The position numbers and the translations under genes were made by a program. 64,000 nt of DNA. It comes from Geminicoccaceae bacterium SCSIO 64248 (GTDB taxonomy: Bacteria > Pseudomonadota > Alphaproteobacteria > Geminicoccales > Geminicoccaceae). Of this stretch, positions 27,023 through 36,591 are shown one piece after another; positions within the stretch are counted from its first letter, which is position 1; every line of letters starts with the position of its first letter. Location of the stretch: NCBI GenBank assembly GCA_029814805.1, contig CP122394.1, forward strand, positions 248,001 through 312,000, in the 5' to 3' direction. The notes under the pieces are model-generated. The model worked only from the letters and a program-made list of their open reading frames with translations, was not told where the DNA came from and did not search any database.

Positions 27023-27430
27023 CTAGAGGACGACGACTTCGCCATCTTCCTTGGTGAACGACGCCGGCTTTCGGTCGAGGAGCTGCAGCACCTCTTCCGA
27101 AGGCCGGCAGAGTTTCACGCCCTTGGGCGTGACCACGATCGGCCGGTTCACCAAGATCGGATGCTGGGTCATGGCGTCGAGGATTTGGTCGTCGGTGACT
27201 GCAGGATCGAGCAGGCCGAGGTCGGCCGCGGGCGTGCCTTTCTCCCGAAGCACGTCCCGGGGTTTGGCGCCCATCGCGGCTAGCAGTTCGTCGAGCTGCG
27301 CGCGGGTCCAGCCGACTTTGAGATATTCGACAACCGTCGGCCCGTAGTCGGCGGCGCGGATCATCGCGAGCGTGTTGCGTGAGGTGCCGCAGTCCGGGTT
27401 GTGGAAGATCGTGACGGGGAAGTCGCTCAT
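27023..27430 (-). CDS. arsC: Arsenate reductase, glutaredoxin-dependent ArsC
   Basis: A 135-residue ArsC of the plasmid-R773 type: reduces arsenate to arsenite in the cytoplasm with glutathione/glutaredoxin. The catalytic Cys is in IFHNPDCGTSRN (about 14), and the three Arg-containing anion-binding regions include ILVNRPIVVTPKG. Its ATG overlaps the aqpS stop (ATGA), so translation is coupled. It is the last gene of the arsR-aqpS-arsC operon and converges with recombinase C. Confidence 0.92.
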   Translation of the reverse strand: MSDFPVTIFHNPDCGTSRNTLAMIRAADYGPTVVEYLKVGWTRAQLDELLAAMGAKPRDVLREKGTPAADLGLLDPAVTDDQILDAMTQHPILVNRPIVVTPKGVKLCRPSEEVLQLLDRKPASFTKEDGEVVVL

Positions 27431-28137
27431 GGGCGTCGGACCTCGGTGAAGAGCCAGTGGAAGACCAGGGCCGCCACCGCCGCGCCGCCGAGCTGCGCCA
27501 AGATGAAGGCGGGCACCGAAGTCGGTGCGATCCCGGCGAAGGTGTTGGAGAGCGATCGCGCAACCGTCACAGCGGGATTGGCGAATGAGGTGGACGCGGT
27601 GAACCAGTAGGCTGCGGTGATGTAGAGCCCAACCATCGCTGGGGTCGCCGCTGGCCGGAAGCGGAGTGATCCCAGGATCGTCGCGATCAGGCCGAAGGTG
27701 GCGACGGCCTCCGAGAAGGCCTGGGCCGGCCCGTCGCGCAGTTTGGTGGACACTTGGATCATCGGCTCGGCGAACATCAGGTGCGCCGTCCAGACGCCGA
27801 CGATGGCGCCAGCCATCTGGGCGACAATGTAGCCGATCGACAGCTTCACGCCGATCTTCCGGCGCGCCGCGAACACCAGTGTCACGGCCGGGTTGAAGTG
27901 GGCGCCGGACAGCGGGCTGAAGATGGTGATCAGCACCATCAGTCCGGCCCCCGTGGCCGAGGTGTTGCCGAGAAGCGCGATAGCGGTGTTCCCGCCGGAC
28001 AGGCGCTCACCCATGACGCCTGAGCCGATGACGATTGCGAGCAGCAGCGCGGTTCCCAGCGCCTCGGCCACGAGCCGGCGTGGAAGATCGAAGCCTTCCA
28101 GCGGCGGCTCCAGGGTCGCGGACTGGCTTGCGCTCAC
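27427..28137 (-). CDS. aqpS: Arsenite channel of the aquaglyceroporin family (AqpS)
   Basis: A 236-residue MIP-family channel with two NPA boxes (SGAHFNPAVTL and SFANPAVTV) and about six membrane helices. In rhizobial ars operons AqpS replaces ArsB/Acr3 and lets arsenite, made by ArsC, flow out down its gradient. GTG 28137 overlaps the arsR stop (GTGA), which I take as the start; an upstream ATG at 28176 would lie inside arsR. There is no dedicated pump, so efflux relies on this channel. Confidence 0.9.
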   Translation of the reverse strand: MSASQSATLEPPLEGFDLPRRLVAEALGTALLLAIVIGSGVMGERLSGGNTAIALLGNTSATGAGLMVLITIFSPLSGAHFNPAVTLVFAARRKIGVKLSIGYIVAQMAGAIVGVWTAHLMFAEPMIQVSTKLRDGPAQAFSEAVATFGLIATILGSLRFRPAATPAMVGLYITAAYWFTASTSFANPAVTVARSLSNTFAGIAPTSVPAFILAQLGGAAVAALVFHWLFTEVRRP

Positions 28138-28505
28138 GACGTCTTGCCCGATCCGGCCCTGTCCGGAACGTTGCACGCTGCCTGGCTGGTGATGGCGGCC
28201 AGCGGGACACAGATTTCGGGGCGACCGTTGCAGCAGTCTTCCAGCAGGAAGCCAAGCAGGCCGGCCATCTGCTCGTAAGCAGCGGAGTAGATGATCGAGC
28301 GGCCGTCTCGCCGCGACACCACCAGGCCGGCGTTGAAGAGGACGTTGAGGCTGGCCGAGAGGGTATTCGGCGCGACCCCCACGCGCCGGGCGATTTCACC
28401 AGCCGCAAGCCCGTCAGGCCCGGCTTGGACCAGCAGGCGGAACGTCTCCAGCCGGCCTTCATGGGCCAATGCTGATAAGGCGCGAACGGCGGGTTGCGTT
28501 TCCAT
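28134..28505 (-). CDS. arsR: ArsR-family arsenite-responsive repressor
   Basis: A 123-residue winged-helix repressor. The recognition helix is in [18 protein letters not shown] and the wing in [14 protein letters not shown]. The metalloid site probably uses the C-terminal Cys residues of [15 protein letters not shown], as in other proteobacterial ArsR with a distal Cys pair rather than the helix-3 site of R773 ArsR. It is divergent from arsH across 37 bases holding a palindrome that is the likely operator. Confidence 0.9.
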   Translation of the reverse strand: METQPAVRALSALAHEGRLETFRLLVQAGPDGLAAGEIARRVGVAPNTLSASLNVLFNAGLVVSRRDGRSIIYSAAYEQMAGLLGFLLEDCCNGRPEICVPLAAITSQAACNVPDRAGSGKTS

Positions 28506-28506
28506 G

Positions 28507-28524
28507 TTTCATGGATACATGAAA
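28507..28524 (+). promoter_or_regulatory. Palindromic operator between arsR and arsH
   Basis: TTTCATG-GATA-CATGAAA is a perfect 7-bp inverted repeat centred between the divergent arsR and arsH genes. Its placement makes it the likely ArsR binding site, controlling both directions. Binding is inferred. Confidence 0.6.
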
Positions 28525-28542
28525 TATGCGAAGGTTGGAAGC

Positions 28543-29268
28543 ATGTCAGACTTTCCCGCTCTTGCACCTGCTTTCATCGACCTGCCGACCGCTGGTCGTT
28601 TTGCGCCCGCCAGCGTACCGAGCCACCCGCCGCGGTTCCTGCTCCTCTACGGTTCATTGCGCGAGCGCTCCTACAGCCGGCTGCTGATCGAAGAGGCTGA
28701 TCGCCTGCTTCGCAGCTTCGGCGCCGAGACGAGGATCTACAATCCGCGCGGCCTTCCGCAGCCGGATGACGCAAGCCCTGACCACACCAAGGTGAAGGAG
28801 TTGCGCGACCTGTCGGTCTGGTCGGAAGGGCATGTCTGGTGCAGCCCCGAGCGGCACGGCGCCGTCACCGGCATCTTCAAGTCGCAGATCGATTGGCTGC
28901 CGCTGGAGAGCGGCGGAGTTCGCCCGACACAAGGGCGGACCCTGGCGGTCATGCAGGTGAACGCCGGCTCTCAATCGTTCAACGCCGTCAATTCACTCCG
29001 CATCCTCGGTCGTTGGATGCGGATGATCACCATCCCGAACCAGTCGTCGGTCGCTAAGGCCTACGACGAGTTCGACGAGGCCGGCCGCATGAAGCCTTCC
29101 GCCTACTATGACCGGCTGGTGGACGTAATGGAGGAGCTGATGAAGTTCACCCTCCTGACCCGTGGAAACGCGGACTACTTGGTCGATCGCTACAGCGAAC
29201 GGAAATCAGAGGGGCGGCAACCCGCCGGCGCTGACCACCTGGCATCGCTCCAAGGCGATAACGACTAG
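28543..29268 (+). CDS. arsH: ArsH, organoarsenical flavin oxidoreductase
   Basis: A 241-residue NADPH-dependent FMN reductase of the ArsH family, reported to oxidise trivalent methyl and aromatic arsenicals. Seen: FMN phosphate-binding loop [18 protein letters not shown] (about 36), PEWHG-like segment [21 protein letters not shown], and [23 protein letters not shown] 28543 fits the family start; the frame's upstream part overlaps arsR. Its end lies about 20 bases before the right inverted repeat. Confidence 0.9.
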   Translation: MSDFPALAPAFIDLPTAGRFAPASVPSHPPRFLLLYGSLRERSYSRLLIEEADRLLRSFGAETRIYNPRGLPQPDDASPDHTKVKELRDLSVWSEGHVWCSPERHGAVTGIFKSQIDWLPLESGGVRPTQGRTLAVMQVNAGSQSFNAVNSLRILGRWMRMITIPNQSSVAKAYDEFDEAGRMKPSAYYDRLVDVMEELMKFTLLTRGNADYLVDRYSERKSEGRQPAGADHLASLQGDND

Positions 29269-29287
29269 GGCTGCGGTTCGCTGCGAC

Positions 29288-29370
29288 TATGCCGAGTCCG
29301 ACAACCTCGACCTACCGGAAGTTCCGGGGCTTAGGGGTGATGCTCGGCATAGTGTCCGGCTCGGGATAAA
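29288..29370 (+). repeat. RIT right inverted repeat (83 bp)
   Basis: Perfect reverse complement of 23773-23855. On the minus strand it is read through by dnaE2, supplying codons for [19 protein letters not shown] and the TAG stop at 29312-29314. It therefore acts both as transposon end and as the new 3' end of a host gene. Confidence 0.9.
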
Positions 29371-32300
29371 CCCCCTTATGCCGCGTTCGGGATAAGGGGA
29401 TGTAGATGTCGCGTGGGCGGGGTCCCTTGGGCGTCTCGCGTGGATCGGGCGTGGTGCTGCCATGGGTGACGCCATCGCCGCGGCCATGAACGAGCGGGAA
29501 AGGAGCATCGCGCGCCCCGACCTGGGCGAGCTCGCGCGACAGGTCGCCCAGGCGGTGCACGACGAGATGGACGACCTCGCCCTCGCGCTGGACCCGGCCC
29601 TGGGCGGCGATCATGCCGGACGCGAGGACGATGCGCCGGAAGGTCTCGAACACCTGGGGCCAGACGACGAGATTGGCGATGCCGGTCTCGTCCTCGATCG
29701 TAATGAACAAAACGCCCTTGGCACTGCCCGGCCGCTGGCGGACCAGGACCAAGCCGGCGGTCTCGAGCCAGCGTCCGTCGCGCGCTGCCATGACGGTGGC
29801 ACAGGGCACGATGCGCCTGCGGTCGAGATCAGGCCGGAGAAAGCTTGCGGGATGAGCACGCAGAGACAGGCCGGTATGGCCATAGTCCTCCACGACCTCG
29901 CCGCCCGCGGGCAAGGGCTCGAGTTCAATGGTCGGCTCGTCGATCTCGGAGATGGTGTCGCCTGAGGGCGTGGTCGTGCCGGCAAACAAGGGCAGGGGCG
30001 CATCACGCAGCGCCTTGAGCGCCCAGAGCGCCTCGCGGCGCGCCAAGCCGAGCGACGGACGGAAGGCGTCGGCCCGGGCAAGCTGAACCAGGGCAGCGAC
30101 CGGAGTCGCGGCCCGACGCCAGAGGTCCTCGACCGAGGCGAAGGGCCGCTCGGCCCGGGCGGCCACCAGCCGGGCGGCATGGGCGTTGGCCAGGCCCTTG
30201 ATCCGGCGCAGGCCGAGGCGGACGGCGAAGCGGCCGTCCTCGCCCTCGATCGGCTCGAGCGTGCTGTCCCAGCGCGAGGCGTTGACGCAGACCGGACGGA
30301 TCACGACGCCGTGCTCGCGTGCATCGCGGACGATCTGGGCCGGGGCGTAGAAGCCCATGGGCTGGGCGTTGAGCAACGCGATGCAGAACACCTCGGGATG
30401 CCAGCATTTGAGCCAGGCGCTGGCATAGGCGATCAGGGCGAACGAAGCGGCATGGCTTTCCGGGAAGCCGTAGGAGCCGAAGCCCTCGAGCTGACGGAAG
30501 GTCTGCTCGGCGAAGCCCGGCTCATAGCCATGGGCGACCATCCCGGCGATCAGCTTGTCGCGGAAGGCGGCGATGCCGCCGGTGAACTTGAAGGTCGCCA
30601 TCGACTTGCGCAGAAGATCGGCCTCGCCGGGCGTGAAGCCGGCGCAGGTGATCGCGACCCGCATGGCCTGCTCCTGGAACAGGGGCACGCCCAGGGTCTT
30701 GCCGAGCACGGCCTCAAGCTCGGGCTTGGGGAACACGACCGGCTCGCGGCCTTCGCGCCGACGAAGGTAAGGGTGAACCATGTCGCCCTGGATCGGTCCG
30801 GGTCGGACGATCGCGACCTGGACGACCAGGTCGTAGAAGGTGCGCGGCTTGAGCCGGGGCAGCATCGACATCTGCGCCCGGCTCTCGATCTGGAAGGTGC
30901 CGAGTGTGTCGGCCTTGCGGATCATGGCGTAGGTCCTCGGATCCTCGGGCGGGATGGTGGCGAGATCGAGCGCGATGCCCTTGTGCTGTTCCAGGAGGTC
31001 GAAGCCGCGCTTCATGCAGGACAGCATGCCAAGCGCCAGAAGATCGACCTTCATGAAGCGCAGCGCATCGATGTCGTCCTTGTCCCACTCGATGACCTGG
31101 CGGTCCTTCATGGCGGCCGGCTCGATCGGCACGAGATCGTCAAGGCGATCGCGGGTCAGGACGAAGCCGCCGGGATGCTGGCTGAGATGGCGGGGCGCGC
31201 CGATCAGCTGGCGGGCGAGCTCCAGGGTCAGGCGCAGGCGGCGATCGCCCGTGTTGAGGCCGAGCGCCTCGGCATGGCCCGGCTCGACACCGTCTTCGGC
31301 CCAGCCCCAGACCTGGCCGGCCAGGGTGCCGATTAGATCCTGGGGCAGGCCCAGCGCCTTGCCGACATCGCGCAAGGCGCCGCGGGCGCGATAGCGGATC
31401 ACGGTCGAGCAGAGCGCGGCACGATCTCGGCCATAGGTGGCGAACACCCATTGCATGACGGTCTCGCGCCGCTCGTGCTCGAAATCGACGTCGATGTCGG
31501 GCGGCTCGCGGCGTTCTTCGGAGACGAAGCGCTCGAACAGAAGATCGTTGCGCTCGGGATCGATCGCGGTGATGCCGAGCACATAACAGACCGCGGAGTT
31601 GGCGGCCGAGCCGCGGCCCTGGCAGAGGATCCCTCGCGAACGGGCGAAGGCGACGATGGCGTGCACCGTCAGGAAATAGGGCGCGTAGTCCAGCCGGGCG
31701 ATCAGGCCGAGCTCGTGCACCAGGGTGCGGCGCACCGGCTCGGGCAGGTCCTCGGGATAGCGGACCGCCGCCGCCGCCCAGGTCAGCCTCTCGAGTGTCT
31801 GCTGGGGGGTGAGCGTGGGGTCATCCCGCTCCTCGGGATATTGATAGGCGAGCTCGTCGAGCGAAAAGCGGCAGCGCTCCACGATCTCCTGCGTGCGCGC
31901 CACGGCCTCGGGATGGAGGTGGAACAGCCGCGCCATCTCCTCGGGCGGCTTGAGATGGCGATCGGCGAAGCGCTCGCGCCGGTCGCCGAGCGCGTCGATC
32001 GTGACATTGTGGCGGATGCAGGTGACGACGTCCTGCAGGATGCGCCGGCCGGGCTCGTGGAACAGGACGTCATTGGTGACCACGGTCGGCACGCCCGCCT
32101 CGGTGGCCAGGGTGGCGAGCTGCCAGAGACGCAGCTGGTCGTTCGGCCGGCGGCGCAGGGTCAAGGCAAGATAGGCCCGGTCGCCGAACAGGGTGCGCAG
32201 GCGGGCAAGTGCCTGGACGCAGCGCGCGTCGGCCTCGTCGGGCACGAGCACGGCGAGCAGGCCCTCGGCCCAGGCCGCGACATCGTCCCAACCGAGATCG

Positions 32301-32623
32301 CACCTGCCCTTGCCAGCGCGGCGCTTGCCCAGGGAGAGCAGGCGGCAGAGCCGGGCGTAAGCGGCACGGTCGGTCGGGTAGGCCAGCAGGGACGTGCCGT
32401 CGGCCAGATCGAGCCGGCAGCCGACGACGAGGCGGACACCGGTCGTCTTGGCGGCCTCGTGGGCACGGACCGTGCCGGCCAGGGAGTTGCGGTCGACGAC
32501 GCCCAGGGCCGAGAGGCCCATCAGGGCGGCGGTGGCGAACAGTTCCTCGCAGGAAGACGCGCCGCGCAGGAACGAGAAATGCGTCGTGACCTGGAGCTCG
32601 GCATAGCCGGGTGGGCTGATCAT
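29312..32623 (-). CDS. dnaE2: Error-prone DNA polymerase DnaE2, C-terminus rewritten by the RIT element
   Basis: An 1103-residue C-family polymerase of the SOS mutasome. The PHP domain starts [20 protein letters not shown]. Catalytic acids lie in [13 protein letters not shown] (about 400). [27 protein letters not shown] and [20 protein letters not shown] are typical, and an OB-type domain follows. Start ATG 32623 overlaps the imuB stop (ATGA). Native sequence ends at RDIYIP (29396); the last 26 residues come from the inserted element and finish ITPKPRNFR, close to the native IKVKTRDFR. All core domains are intact, so the enzyme may still work. It would be loaded by ImuB and the beta clamp. 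Confidence 0.92.
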   Translation of the reverse strand: MISPPGYAELQVTTHFSFLRGASSCEELFATAALMGLSALGVVDRNSLAGTVRAHEAAKTTGVRLVVGCRLDLADGTSLLAYPTDRAAYARLCRLLSLGKRRAGKGRCDLGWDDVAAWAEGLLAVLVPDEADARCVQALARLRTLFGDRAYLALTLRRRPNDQLRLWQLATLATEAGVPTVVTNDVLFHEPGRRILQDVVTCIRHNVTIDALGDRRERFADRHLKPPEEMARLFHLHPEAVARTQEIVERCRFSLDELAYQYPEERDDPTLTPQQTLERLTWAAAAVRYPEDLPEPVRRTLVHELGLIARLDYAPYFLTVHAIVAFARSRGILCQGRGSAANSAVCYVLGITAIDPERNDLLFERFVSEERREPPDIDVDFEHERRETVMQWVFATYGRDRAALCSTVIRYRARGALRDVGKALGLPQDLIGTLAGQVWGWAEDGVEPGHAEALGLNTGDRRLRLTLELARQLIGAPRHLSQHPGGFVLTRDRLDDLVPIEPAAMKDRQVIEWDKDDIDALRFMKVDLLALGMLSCMKRGFDLLEQHKGIALDLATIPPEDPRTYAMIRKADTLGTFQIESRAQMSMLPRLKPRTFYDLVVQVAIVRPGPIQGDMVHPYLRRREGREPVVFPKPELEAVLGKTLGVPLFQEQAMRVAITCAGFTPGEADLLRKSMATFKFTGGIAAFRDKLIAGMVAHGYEPGFAEQTFRQLEGFGSYGFPESHAASFALIAYASAWLKCWHPEVFCIALLNAQPMGFYAPAQIVRDAREHGVVIRPVCVNASRWDSTLEPIEGEDGRFAVRLGLRRIKGLANAHAARLVAARAERPFASVEDLWRRAATPVAALVQLARADAFRPSLGLARREALWALKALRDAPLPLFAGTTTPSGDTISEIDEPTIELEPLPAGGEVVEDYGHTGLSLRAHPASFLRPDLDRRRIVPCATVMAARDGRWLETAGLVLVRQRPGSAKGVLFITIEDETGIANLVVWPQVFETFRRIVLASGMIAAQGRVQREGEVVHLVVHRLGDLSRELAQVGARDAPFPLVHGRGDGVTHGSTTPDPRETPKGPRPRDIYIPLSRTRHKGVYPEPDTMPSITPKPRNFR
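29396..29401 (+). repeat. 6-bp direct repeat, right copy
   Basis: GGGGAT, matching 23768-23773, directly follows the right RIT terminus and is part of the dnaE2 codons ATC CCC. Confidence 0.75.
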
Positions 32624-34137
32624 CCGAACAAACCGTGCAGGAACCAAAGCTGCGAGCCGGTGGCGGTGTCCGCGCCGTCGCCGGCGCGAAACAGCCAGAA
32701 GCGCTCGCCGGCCTCGGTCTCGACCCGGAAGTAATCCCGCACGGAGGCGTGTTCGTCGGCGGTGTACCACCATTCGCCGAACACCCGCTCCGGGCCGTCG
32801 GCGGCCCGGATCCGATGCCGGATGCCGCGCCACGCGAACCAGACCGGCGGATGGTCCGGCAGGAGCGCCAGGGTCTCGACCGGCTCGGGCGGGGCGAGCA
32901 GGCGTGGCGGCCGCGGCCAGCCCACGGGCCAGGAGGCGGCGCTTGCCGGCGCCAGCGGCGCCACCCGGCCGACCACCCGCTCGGGCACATCGCCGGTTAT
33001 GGGTGCGGCACGGTACAGACGTCCGTCGCCGACCCGGTTGGCCAGGATGTCGACCAGGTCGGCGATCGCGGGCGGTGCATCCTCGGTCAGAGCGTTTGCG
33101 AGCTGCCGGGCGGGAAGGGGCTCGGTCACGGTCGCGGTCAGGGTCATGCGCTCGATGCCGAAGCCGGGATCGAGCGTGAGGATCCGTTCGCAGAGCAGGC
33201 GCTCGAGATGACGGGCGGACCGCACGGGCAAGCCAGTGCCGACACGGGCCGCCTGGGGCCGTCGGTCGACCCGGTGACAGACGAGGTCGAGCCGGCGGGC
33301 GCCGACCCCGCGCTGGGCCAGCAAGGGACACAGGGCCTGGACCAAGAGCCCGATCGCCCGGGCGATGGTCTCGGCCGCACCGATCGGCTCGGCGAACAGG
33401 CGCTCGGTGGTCAGCGGATCGTTCGGGCGGATCGGGGCGATCGGCTCGTCGGCCTGGGCCAGAACCTGATCGAGCCGGCGCGCCAGATCCTGACCGAAGC
33501 GGCGGACCAGAGGCGCACGCGGCCGGGCCAGGAGATCGCCGATCCGACGCAGACCCAGCGCGTGCAGACCCTCGACCGTCACGTCCGGCAGACGCAGGGC
33601 CGGCAAGGGGAGGTCGGCAACGATCTTCGGCCCGGATCCCGGCGGTGCGATCGTGACCGGCTCGGTGCCGAACCGGGCCAGGGCATGGGCTTGGCCCCAG
33701 CTGTCGGCGATGGCGGCCTTGGCGGTGAATCCCGCCCGGGTCAGTCGGTTCGTCATGTCGACCAGCATGGCGGCCTCGCCGCCATGGAGGTGATCGGCGC
33801 CGGTGGTGTCGAGCACGACGCCGTCCGGCGGATCGGCTGCGGTGACCGGGGCGTAGCGCCGGTGCAGCCAGAGTGCGAGGCGCTCCAGGCCTTGGCGGTC
33901 GCCCCCGAGATTGGCGTCGCGCAGAGTGAGGTCCGGCACCATGACCTGGGCGAGGCTGACCGGCATGCCGGCGCGCAGCCCTACCGCCCGAGCGGCGTGG
34001 TCGGCAGCCAGGACGACACGGCGGTTGCCGTCACGGCCGGCCAGGACGAGCGGGACGTCAGGAGGCAAGGCGGGATCGGCCTTGCGCGCCCGGTCGGTCG
34101 GCCAGGTCGGCAGGAACAGCGAGACGACCCGCCGCAT
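32620..34137 (-). CDS. imuB: ImuB, Y-family-polymerase-like mutasome hub
   Basis: A 505-residue ImuB. The N-terminal part follows the Y-family fold ([32 protein letters not shown], helix-hairpin-helix near [17 protein letters not shown]). The catalytic acids of active polymerases are not preserved, as expected for ImuB. The C-terminal end includes [19 protein letters not shown] and [12 protein letters not shown]. It recruits DnaE2 and ImuA to the sliding clamp; a clamp-binding motif probably sits mid-protein but was not pinned. It overlaps imuA by 80 bases and dnaE2 by four. Confidence 0.92.
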   Translation of the reverse strand: MRRVVSLFLPTWPTDRARKADPALPPDVPLVLAGRDGNRRVVLAADHAARAVGLRAGMPVSLAQVMVPDLTLRDANLGGDRQGLERLALWLHRRYAPVTAADPPDGVVLDTTGADHLHGGEAAMLVDMTNRLTRAGFTAKAAIADSWGQAHALARFGTEPVTIAPPGSGPKIVADLPLPALRLPDVTVEGLHALGLRRIGDLLARPRAPLVRRFGQDLARRLDQVLAQADEPIAPIRPNDPLTTERLFAEPIGAAETIARAIGLLVQALCPLLAQRGVGARRLDLVCHRVDRRPQAARVGTGLPVRSARHLERLLCERILTLDPGFGIERMTLTATVTEPLPARQLANALTEDAPPAIADLVDILANRVGDGRLYRAAPITGDVPERVVGRVAPLAPASAASWPVGWPRPPRLLAPPEPVETLALLPDHPPVWFAWRGIRHRIRAADGPERVFGEWWYTADEHASVRDYFRVETEAGERFWLFRAGDGADTATGSQLWFLHGLFG

Positions 34138-34810
34138 CGCACGCCTCCATCTCGAAGTCCGCGCTCTCGCCTGCTCGGCAGCGGATCAGCTCGACCAGCC
34201 AGCGATGGCGGCCGACGCCCGGCACCAGCAGCGGTGCGCTGGGCAGGACCGAGATCCGCCAGCGGGTCATTGAGGCGGTCGGCTGCCCGAACTCCGCCGC
34301 CTCGGCCGGACGGCGCCAGCGCCGCAACGCCAGCCCCAGCGTGCGGCTGCGCTCGGCCGCCAGCTGCAGCCGGCGTGATGCCGTCATCGACAGGCGTGCG
34401 ACCTCAGCGACCACAGCGCCCAACCCGCCATGACGCAGGCCTTCCTCGGTGCAGGCTAGGACCGAGCGCTCGTCGCCGGCCTCGAGAAAGATCACCCGAT
34501 CGGGCGGCAATCCGGCCTGGGCCAGGGCCGGGGCGAACAGGTCGGGCCGGGTCAGGCACCACAGCACCGGGCCGGGCGTGCGCGCGGCAATGCCGGCGGC
34601 GAACAGCGCCGCCGCCGCGCCGTGGGTCGCCTCGCCGCCACCGCCGGCGACCTCGTGCAGCGCGCCCAGCGCCAGCCCACCGCCCGGCAGACGCCGATCC
34701 ATCTCACCGATGCCAAACGGCAGCACAGCGCTGTCCGGCCGACCGCGCTGCTCAATCCGCACGATGCGGTCGCGCAGGGCGGCGATGGCGGACGGGGCGG
34801 CTGCGGGCAT
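34058..34810 (-). CDS. imuA: ImuA, RecA-like SOS mutagenesis protein
   Basis: A 250-residue ImuA/SulA-like protein, first gene of the cassette. The RecA-like core begins LPFGIGEMDRRLPGGGLALG (about 31-50), followed by ALHEVAGGGGEATHGAAAAL and PVLWCLTRPDLFAPAL. A typical Walker A lysine is not evident, as in other ImuA. In family members ImuA helps assemble the mutasome and is inhibited or assisted by RecA. ATG 34810 is 27 bases from the SOS box. The long overlap with imuB is unusual but both frames are well conserved to their ends. Confidence 0.88.
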   Translation of the reverse strand: MPAAAPSAIAALRDRIVRIEQRGRPDSAVLPFGIGEMDRRLPGGGLALGALHEVAGGGGEATHGAAAALFAAGIAARTPGPVLWCLTRPDLFAPALAQAGLPPDRVIFLEAGDERSVLACTEEGLRHGGLGAVVAEVARLSMTASRRLQLAAERSRTLGLALRRWRRPAEAAEFGQPTASMTRWRISVLPSAPLLVPGVGRHRWLVELIRCRAGESADFEMEACDAAGRLAVPADLADRPGAQGRSRLAS

Positions 34811-34836
34811 GGACGATCCGGAATGCGTGTGATGGC

Positions 34837-34851
34837 GTTCGCGCTTTGTTC
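34837..34851 (-). promoter_or_regulatory. LexA (SOS) box upstream of imuA
   Basis: The plus strand reads GTTC-GCGCTTT-GTTC, an exact match to the alphaproteobacterial direct-repeat SOS box GTTC-N7-GTTC, 27 bases before the imuA start. It predicts LexA repression of imuA-imuB-dnaE2 and induction by DNA damage. Confidence 0.85.
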
Positions 34852-35280
34852 TGCAAATGGCCCAGCCGAGTCAAGGCCGGTTGCACGCGCCATAACAGCC
34901 GGTTGTGAAAGGCGCCCCTTGAGCCGCGGTCGTCGCGGCGTATCGCTCCCGGGTCAGCGCATCGAGTCCGCCTATGGAGCACAGGCCGCCGCACTCGCTT
35001 GGGGCATCGGACCGGCGTCGACCTGCCTGAGAAGCATGGCCTTCGCAGGTGTCGGGGTGAACCGGCTGATCTTGGCCACGTCGACCGCGTGCCATCCTGC
35101 CGCCATAGGCATGTGTCCGGTGAACGTGGCAAGGCCCGTCCGACAGCGCCCTCCGCGGAAACCGATCCAGTCAGCGGCAGGCCCGACAACCTATGGCGAA
35201 AGACGGGCCGAGTGGAGCCCATCGGCGCGGTGTACGCTTCGTCGACCGTGGCGCAGGGCGTCGAACGTCGCGTTCAGCCG
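34852..35280 (+). other. Intergenic, no confident gene
   Basis: About 430 bases between the SOS box and the RES toxin stop. Several GC-driven frames cross it, but none has a recognisable motif or ribosome-binding site. A minus-strand frame around 34963-35105 (beginning MPMAAGWHAVDVAKI) could be a degraded fragment; I cannot place it. Confidence 0.35.
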
Positions 35281-35811
35281 CTATGAGCGCGACCACGACG
35301 ATTGATCTTTCGGCAAGCGGCCTTCCGGATCATGAACAGCCACCAAATCCCTATCCGTTTGGTTCGCATTGAACACGACAAGGTTTGTGCCGCCGGCATG
35401 GCGCAGAGACGGGAAGAGCAAGCCCCGAAATCCGTCTGCGATCAGCGTATCCGCCAGGCGCCACGATGGCGGGACTTTCCTGTCGATTCGGGCGATCTTC
35501 CGCCACGCGCAATCCCACGCCGCCCACTCCTCTGCCCATAGCGCAGGATCGAATCCTGCGGACAGGTCGGCCACGTGGTCGAGCGTGATCACATACGCCG
35601 CAAGCGTACCCGGCGGCGTGATCGACGCACCCTGTCGATACTCCTCGAGAGCGGTCTGCGGCGCACGTGAGAGATACAGCGCCTCGATACCCGGCCGATT
35701 GAACCGGCCACCGTCGATTGCCGCGCCGGCACCGCTGGTCGGCGCGAACGCCCATTTTGGCGACAGACAGCGGTGGAAGATCTCATCCGGTCCAAGTCGG
35801 ACCAGCTTCAT
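35281..35811 (-). CDS. RES-domain toxin (NAD-degrading)
   Basis: A 176-residue RES-family protein. The family's Arg, Glu and Ser positions are suggested by IFHRCLSPKWAF (about 11-22), GGRFNRPGIEALYLS (about 35-49) with LEEYRQG, and a C-terminal GGTNLVVFN. RES toxins break down NAD by phosphorolysis or hydrolysis and stop growth. Its start overlaps the antitoxin stop (ATGA). The length and operon structure match RES-Xre modules. Confidence 0.85.
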   Translation of the reverse strand: MKLVRLGPDEIFHRCLSPKWAFAPTSGAGAAIDGGRFNRPGIEALYLSRAPQTALEEYRQGASITPPGTLAAYVITLDHVADLSAGFDPALWAEEWAAWDCAWRKIARIDRKVPPSWRLADTLIADGFRGLLFPSLRHAGGTNLVVFNANQTDRDLVAVHDPEGRLPKDQSSWSRS

Positions 35812-36194
35812 CCGCGCGCCCCGTTCTCCAGGTCGCGCAGGTAGGCCAGCACCGCCTCGCTGTGCCCCTGGGCAACGAGCTCGGCCGCCGTCTTGTGGTC
35901 ATAGTCACCGATCGGTTCGTTCCGGAACCAATAGATCGCCTTGTCGATGCCCCCGGTCAGCGTGGCGGCGGCCGTGATGACCTTGATGATCTCCCGCAAC
36001 CTGCCCTGAACGCGCTCGGACGAGGGATTGCGCAGCGTGTTGCGATGCACGCCCGTCAACTGGGCCAGGTTCGCGACGTGAACACCCAGCGCCTTGGAGA
36101 ACCGCTTCGGCGAAATGTAAGGCGTTCGGGGCTCCTGCAAGCTCTGCACGAAGCCCGATACGGTCACCGTATCCACCTTCTCAGCGTAAGCCAA
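35808..36194 (-). CDS. Xre/MbcA/ParS-type antitoxin of the RES toxin
   Basis: A 128-residue antitoxin. A helix-turn-helix (SKALGVHVANLAQLTGVHRNT, cut short here as ALGVHVANLAQLTGVHRNT) lies at about 33-55. The C-terminal toxin-binding domain is recognised by ITAAATLTGGIDKAIYWFRN and TAAELVAQGHSEAVLAYLRD. The start is TTG 36194, supported by AAGGAGGG four to five bases upstream. It neutralises the RES toxin and most likely represses the operon. Confidence 0.85.
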   Translation of the reverse strand: MAYAEKVDTVTVSGFVQSLQEPRTPYISPKRFSKALGVHVANLAQLTGVHRNTLRNPSSERVQGRLREIIKVITAAATLTGGIDKAIYWFRNEPIGDYDHKTAAELVAQGHSEAVLAYLRDLENGARG

Positions 36195-36591
36195 TGCACC
36201 CTCCTTGCGTCACGAACCGCACAATATATGCACAGATGCCAGCATAGCAAGCGCACCGAACACTCGCCATCGCTCAGGCGCTCCGCTTGTCGCCCGCGGC
36301 ACCGGTGGCGTGGCCGTCTGACCTTCCGGTTTCCTTGCCCCATTTTTCGCACTGCGGGTAAGAGAGACCTGAGGCGCTTGTCCGAGTTCGCCGTAACGAC
36401 GCTCTGCGGCGCCCCGTCGGTTTCGATAGCGGGTTCACGGACGTCTCGCTCGGGATAGACTTTACCGCACACGAGGCCTGCGCCACGCCCTTCGCCCTCA
36501 AGGCTTTGTACGCCCTTGGCGCTGATCTCAGTGGCAATCTGGATCTCACGCATGAAAATCCGGATTCACCTCTGGCCTACGGGTCACTGCC
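36195..36591 (-). other. Region with only doubtful reading frames
   Basis: Two overlapping minus-strand frames (from 36553 and 36549) cross this 400-base stretch. Neither has a recognised family, codon-position bias or a strong ribosome-binding site. I read it as the promoter region of the RES-Xre operon plus degraded DNA. Confidence 0.3.

Larger units (their letters stand above)
23774..29395 (+). mobile_element. Recombinase-In-Trio (RIT) element carrying an arsenic-resistance cargo
   Basis: A 5.6-kb element with near-terminal 83-bp perfect inverted repeats (23773-23855 against 29288-29370). It carries three consecutive tyrosine recombinases in the overlapping arrangement that defines RIT elements, followed by arsC, aqpS, arsR and arsH. 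Both outer ends read TTATCCCGA inward. The right end has about 25 extra bases holding a second copy of that motif. It lies inside the 3' end of dnaE2 with GGGGAT on both sides. The intact catalytic residues in all three recombinases suggest it may still move, with a caveat over the middle gene's start codon. Confidence 0.85.

Noticed and set aside
29462-34908. Several long plus-strand frames opposite dnaE2, imuB and imuA (e.g. 30179-31336, 31451-32734, 32635-34908)
   Set aside because: They are antisense to well-conserved genes, have His/Arg/Gly-rich compositions with no family features, and arise from high GC at third codon positions.
36164-36553. Possible 129-residue minus-strand gene
   Set aside because: No codon-position bias, overlaps the Xre start and another equally poor frame.
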